From Corynebacterium minutissimum (GTDB taxonomy: Bacteria > Actinomycetota > Actinomycetes > Mycobacteriales > Mycobacteriaceae), in NCBI RefSeq assembly GCF_000805675.1, contig NZ_JSEF01000012.1, positions 186,001 to 250,000 of the forward strand: DNA of 64,000 nt. Reading direction: 5' to 3'. A program made the position numbers and the translations under genes. Position 1 is the first letter of the stretch. Each line of letters starts with the position of its first letter. Below, one piece after another: positions 60,957-64,000 of this stretch. A model generated the notes under the pieces. That model ran no database searches. It worked only from the letters and a program-made list of their open reading frames with translations, and was not told the DNA's origin.

Positions 60957-62414
60957 ATGACTCAAACTGCTGAAAAGACAGATCTCGCTCAGATTGGTGT
61001 CGTGGGCTTGGCCGTTATGGGCTCCAACCTGGCACGCAATTTTGCCCGCAATGGTAACACCGTAGCGGTGTACAACCGCAGTCCGGAGAAGACCCGAGCG
61101 CTCATCGAGAACCATGGCGATGAGGGACACTTCGTCCCATCCGAAACTGTTGAGGATTTCGTGGCATCCCTGGAGCGTCCGCGCAAGGCCATCATCATGG
61201 TGCAAGCAGGTAAGGCAACTGACGCCGTCATCAACCAGCTGGCTGAGGCTATGGATGAAGGCGACATCATCATCGACGGCGGAAATGCGCTGTTTACTGA
61301 CACGATTCGTCGCGAGAAGGAAGTCGCTGAGAAGGGTCGTCACTTTGTGGGCGCCGGTATCTCTGGCGGTGAAGAGGGCGCCCTCAACGGTCCGTCGATT
61401 ATGCCGGGTGGCCCGGCCGAGTCTTGGGAGACGCTCGGCCCCATTCTCGAATCCATCGCAGCTAACGTCGATGGCACGCCGTGCGTGACTCACATCGGCC
61501 CCGATGGTGCTGGCCATTTTGTCAAGATGGTCCACAACGGTATTGAGTACGCTGATATGCAGGTCATTGGTGAGGCCTACCAGCTGTTGCGTTACGGCGC
61601 AGGTATGGAGCCGGCGGAGATCGCGGAGACCTTCAAGGAATGGAACTCCGGTGATTTGGACTCCTACCTCATTGAGATCACCGCCGAGGTCTTGGCACAG
61701 AAGGACCCGGAGACGGGTGCCCCGCTTGTCGACGTCATCGTAGATGCCGCCGGCCAAAAGGGCACCGGCCGCTGGACAGCCATTAATGGCCTGGAGCTAG
61801 GTGTGCCCATTACCGGCATTGCGGAGTCTGTCTTTGCCCGCGCCTTGTCCTCCTCCACTGCGCAGCGTGCGGCTGCACAAGAGGGCCAGCTGCCATCCGG
61901 CACTATCAAGGAACTCGACGTTGATAAGGCTGGATTCATCGAGGATGTGCGCCGCGCCCTGTATGCTGCCAAGCTCATCGCTTACTCTCAGGGCTTTGAT
62001 GAAATCAAGGCTGGCTCTGAAGAGTTTGGTTGGAACGTCGATCCGCGTGATCTGGCCACCATTTGGCGCGGTGGCTGCATCATTCGCGCCAAGTTCCTCG
62101 ACCGCATCCGCGAGGCCTACGACAATAACTCGGACCTCCCGGCCCTCATCCTGGACCCATACTTCAAGGGTGAGCTCGAGGGCCTCATCGATCCGTGGCG
62201 CCGCGTCGTGGTCGCCGCCACTCAGCTTGGCCTTCCAGCACCGGTCTTTGCGTCTTCCCTGTCCTACTACGACAGCCTCCGCGCTGAGCGCCTGCCTGCT
62301 GCTCTAATCCAGGGCCAGCGTGACTTCTTCGGCGCCCACACCTTCAAGCGCGTTGACCGCGAAGGCACTTTCCACATTGAGTGGTCGCGGGATCGCTCCC
62401 TCACCGAGTACTAA
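60957..62414 (+). CDS. gnd: 6-Phosphogluconate dehydrogenase (decarboxylating)
   Basis: The 485-aa enzyme oxidises 6-phosphogluconate to ribulose-5-phosphate with NADP, producing NADPH and CO2 in the pentose phosphate pathway. It has IGVVGLAVMGSNLARNFARN (dinucleotide site), AGISGGEEGALNGPSIMPGG, HFVKMVHNGIEYADMQ with catalytic Lys, and the C-terminal SYYDSLRAERLPAALIQGQR, then RDFFGAHTFKR. ATG 60957 gives the family start; an ATG at 60948 is the alternative. A clear terminator follows at 62447. The adjacent thioesterase is transcribed away from it. Confidence 0.97.
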   Translation: MTQTAEKTDLAQIGVVGLAVMGSNLARNFARNGNTVAVYNRSPEKTRALIENHGDEGHFVPSETVEDFVASLERPRKAIIMVQAGKATDAVINQLAEAMDEGDIIIDGGNALFTDTIRREKEVAEKGRHFVGAGISGGEEGALNGPSIMPGGPAESWETLGPILESIAANVDGTPCVTHIGPDGAGHFVKMVHNGIEYADMQVIGEAYQLLRYGAGMEPAEIAETFKEWNSGDLDSYLIEITAEVLAQKDPETGAPLVDVIVDAAGQKGTGRWTAINGLELGVPITGIAESVFARALSSSTAQRAAAQEGQLPSGTIKELDVDKAGFIEDVRRALYAAKLIAYSQGFDEIKAGSEEFGWNVDPRDLATIWRGGCIIRAKFLDRIREAYDNNSDLPALILDPYFKGELEGLIDPWRRVVVAATQLGLPAPVFASSLSYYDSLRAERLPAALIQGQRDFFGAHTFKRVDREGTFHIEWSRDRSLTEY

Positions 62415-62446
62415 TTGCCGAGTACCAAGCTCAAACACTGTGGGTG

Positions 62447-62480
62447 AAGGCCTCTCGCCGTCATTGTGAGAGGCCTTTGC
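62447..62480 (+). terminator. Intrinsic terminator after gnd
   Basis: AAGGCCTCTC (62447-62456) and GAGAGGCCTT (62468-62477) pair perfectly around an 11-base loop; the tail is T then GCCC, so the T-run is short. Confidence 0.75.
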
Positions 62481-62524
62481 CCATTACTATGTACTGCGTA
62501 CTGCGCAGCCGCTAGCGGCCGATG

Positions 62525-63520
62525 CTACTTTCGATCACGCTCTACGATTCCTGCGTCGATGAGCGGTTGGCGCAGAAGAACTTCGCTTGTAGTCGAGATG
62601 TATTCGATGGCGGCCGTCTCCCCGGCAAGAACTTCAGACATGACGTACTCTTTCTCGCCCTCATACGAGTTGTAAATCATAAAGAGCATCGACCCACGAG
62701 TTGTTTTCACTTCGTTGGCTGTACCGACGATATCGACCGTATCGGCCAGCGACTCGAACTTTTCCTTGTGTTCCCTGCCTGGTTTGGCTGCGGCAGCAAT
62801 CGCATCCGTGTTTCTGGTGTAGTTAGCCATGAGTTCCCCCTCTTCGCCGAAGAAGCAGGTGATAGTAGGCACCATGCCACTAGAGAAGAATCCTTGGTCA
62901 TCGGGTTTACCGAAGAACGATGCTCCCTGCACACATGTGTCGCTCAACCCCGCCAGTTCTTCCGGAACAGGTGCCTCCTTCAGGTCTCCCTCGCGGATCT
63001 TCTCGGCTTCCTCAATGGATAGTGAGTGGTCGAAGTAGTCGTCCGGCAAGCCTTCAAGCGGTGCAAGCGGTGCGGCTTCTACCTGCGTGGGTTTCTCATC
63101 ATCAGCGGAGTCTTTTTCAGTTGTATCTGCACCGTCATCCGAGGTCGGCACTGTTGATTGCGCAGTCGCCTTCGCTTCAGTTGCTGACTCCGGTGTGCGA
63201 GCGGATCTGCCATCATCATCGTTGTTGACAAGCTCCCGAACTAGGAAAAACCCAACGCCAAGAAGAAGGAGCATCGCGATAATGACGGCAAGAAGAATCC
63301 ATATCGCTGCCGATGAGGACTTCTTCTGCGGCTCAGCAAAGGCGGGGTTTGCCTGGGCGCCGGCGCCATACGGCCCTGCCTGATGGTTTCCATATGGGGC
63401 GCCCTGCTGCATCCCATATTGTTGAGCCCCATTCGGTCCGGAGTGATTGAACTGCTGTGTGGGTTGTTGTGGATTCTGTGGTCCCTGCTGGAAGTGCGAG
63501 CCATTGTGGGGTTGCGTCAT
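62525..63520 (-). CDS. Single-span surface protein with PQ/G-rich N-terminus
   Basis: 331 aa. Residues 1-65 are Gln/Pro/Gly/Asn-rich (NPQQPTQQFNHSGPNGAQQY). They are followed by one membrane helix at about 72-95 (IWILLAVIIAMLLLLGVGFF) and a long Ser/Thr/Asp-rich linker. The outer domain contains a Cys pair in DTCVQGASFFGKPDDQG and TITCFFGEEGELMANY. The architecture (cytosolic PQ tail, anchor, outer domain) recalls actinobacterial DUF4333/DUF4190-like envelope proteins, but no family is certain. A close relative is encoded directly upstream (63618 onward), so this is a tandem duplication. It is convergent with gnd. Confidence 0.75.
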   Translation of the reverse strand: MTQPHNGSHFQQGPQNPQQPTQQFNHSGPNGAQQYGMQQGAPYGNHQAGPYGAGAQANPAFAEPQKKSSSAAIWILLAVIIAMLLLLGVGFFLVRELVNNDDDGRSARTPESATEAKATAQSTVPTSDDGADTTEKDSADDEKPTQVEAAPLAPLEGLPDDYFDHSLSIEEAEKIREGDLKEAPVPEELAGLSDTCVQGASFFGKPDDQGFFSSGMVPTITCFFGEEGELMANYTRNTDAIAAAAKPGREHKEKFESLADTVDIVGTANEVKTTRGSMLFMIYNSYEGEKEYVMSEVLAGETAAIEYISTTSEVLLRQPLIDAGIVERDRK

Positions 63521-63617
63521 GGTTGCAAATTAGCAAAGTATCGCCGAGTGCTCCCGGGAAAATGACAGGCCATGGGTGCTAATCCCCACCTGTCATCAGT
63601 CATTCACACTGAGACTG

Positions 63618-64000
63618 CTAGGCGTCGATGAAGGGTGGGACCGGAGTTCTGTCGAGAATTCCGGCATCGACGAGCCTCTGCATACAGTCGTAGTCAAAGC
63701 CTGTTATATCTTCAGTGAGCAGCATGAGGTACTCAATCACGGCTTCTCCATTAGCCAGAACCTCAACAATCACCAGATCAGAGTCCTGTATATAGCCAGC
63801 AATGATAGAGCCGCGCGCAGTAGAAAAGTCCACTATCGATTCCTGCAGCCCCATGCTCTCCGCAGCAGCAATGGCTTCCTTGTTCTCGGTGTATTGCGCG
63901 GTGAATTCGTTATCATCACCAAACATGCACTCCACGGTCGGCACCCAGTGTGCATCGCGGCCATCGTCGTCAGATTGACCAAAGTAGGATGTGCCTTCAT
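63618..64000 (-). CDS. Paralogue of the neighbouring surface protein, N-terminus beyond the right edge
   Basis: The frame is open to the last base of the window, so only the C-terminal ~127 residues are visible. The stretch SYFGQSDDDGRDAHWVPT, then VECMFGDDNEFTAQYTENKE, aligns well with SFFGKPDDQG...VPTITCFFGEEGELMANYTRN of the neighbour, and both end in a (L/I)xDAGI(L/V)(D/E)R segment. An additional Cys near the end (DYDCMQRLVDAGIL) is not shared. The two genes are 97 bases apart in the same orientation. The domain is presumably extracytoplasmic; its function is unknown. Confidence 0.72.
   Translation of the reverse strand, partial: EGTSYFGQSDDDGRDAHWVPTVECMFGDDNEFTAQYTENKEAIAAAESMGLQESIVDFSTARGSIIAGYIQDSDLVIVEVLANGEAVIEYLMLLTEDITGFDYDCMQRLVDAGILDRTPVPPFIDA

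Overview
The window looks like chromosomal DNA of a moderately high-GC actinobacterium, most probably a Corynebacterium. The signs are a mycothiol ligase (mshC), RbpA, a polyprenol-phosphate mannose synthase fused to an apolipoprotein N-acyltransferase, a mus-type maltose ABC system, and a complete pupylation locus with no 20S proteasome genes. No insertion sequence, prophage or CRISPR array was found. Genus placement rests on gene content and remembered homologues; no database search was possible.

Layout. 1-6.5 kb: two VTT/DedA-type membrane proteins (one running off the left edge, the other apparently missing its N-terminus), a tRNA-Leu(GAG) with its terminator, a PEBP protein, pyrD, a propeller-like lipoprotein and uppP. 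6.5-18.3 kb: mshC, an unnamed small protein, a HAD phosphatase, hisE-hisG, aspA with a Dcu-type dicarboxylate carrier (aspartate/fumarate metabolism), fhs, a RecB/Cas4-like nuclease, an M18 aminopeptidase and trmI. 18.3-29.5 kb: the Pup island arc-dop-pup-pafA-pafB-pafC, then tatA-tatC-helY. 29.5-35.8 kb: a trypsin-like protease, an M24 peptidase, an SDR, a cysteine-free CobG-like protein, fxsA and an lnt-ppm fusion. 36-42.8 kb: musK, a DUF4032 kinase-like protein, musE-musF-musG and musI. 42.9-44.7 kb: rbpA and small envelope or unknown genes. About 45.0 kb: a sequence closely resembling the XerCD site dif inside a 680-bp gene-poor gap. 45.3-49.4 kb: a BASS transporter and a large FAD/Fe-S D-lactate-dehydrogenase-like enzyme. 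49.4-54.9 kb: ugpQ followed by ugpAEBC, with an 11-bp-periodic Pho-box-like element. 54.9-64 kb: a CFA-synthase-like protein, ndh, thiD, a methyltransferase, corA, a thioesterase, gnd, and two paralogous single-span surface proteins, the last cut by the right edge.

The most notable points are: (1) the candidate dif site, where gene orientation also switches (36 of 44 protein genes on + to its left, 5 of 16 on + to its right), suggesting that the window spans the replication terminus; (2) the Lnt-Ppm fusion, which keeps a well-placed ribosome binding site and an in-frame GTG at the domain junction, so it may make both a fused and a free mannosyltransferase; (3) the proteasome-less Pup system, with an already mature Glu C-terminus on Pup and no proteasome-docking tail on ARC; (4) a perfect 17-bp inverted repeat of unknown purpose at 1924-1982.
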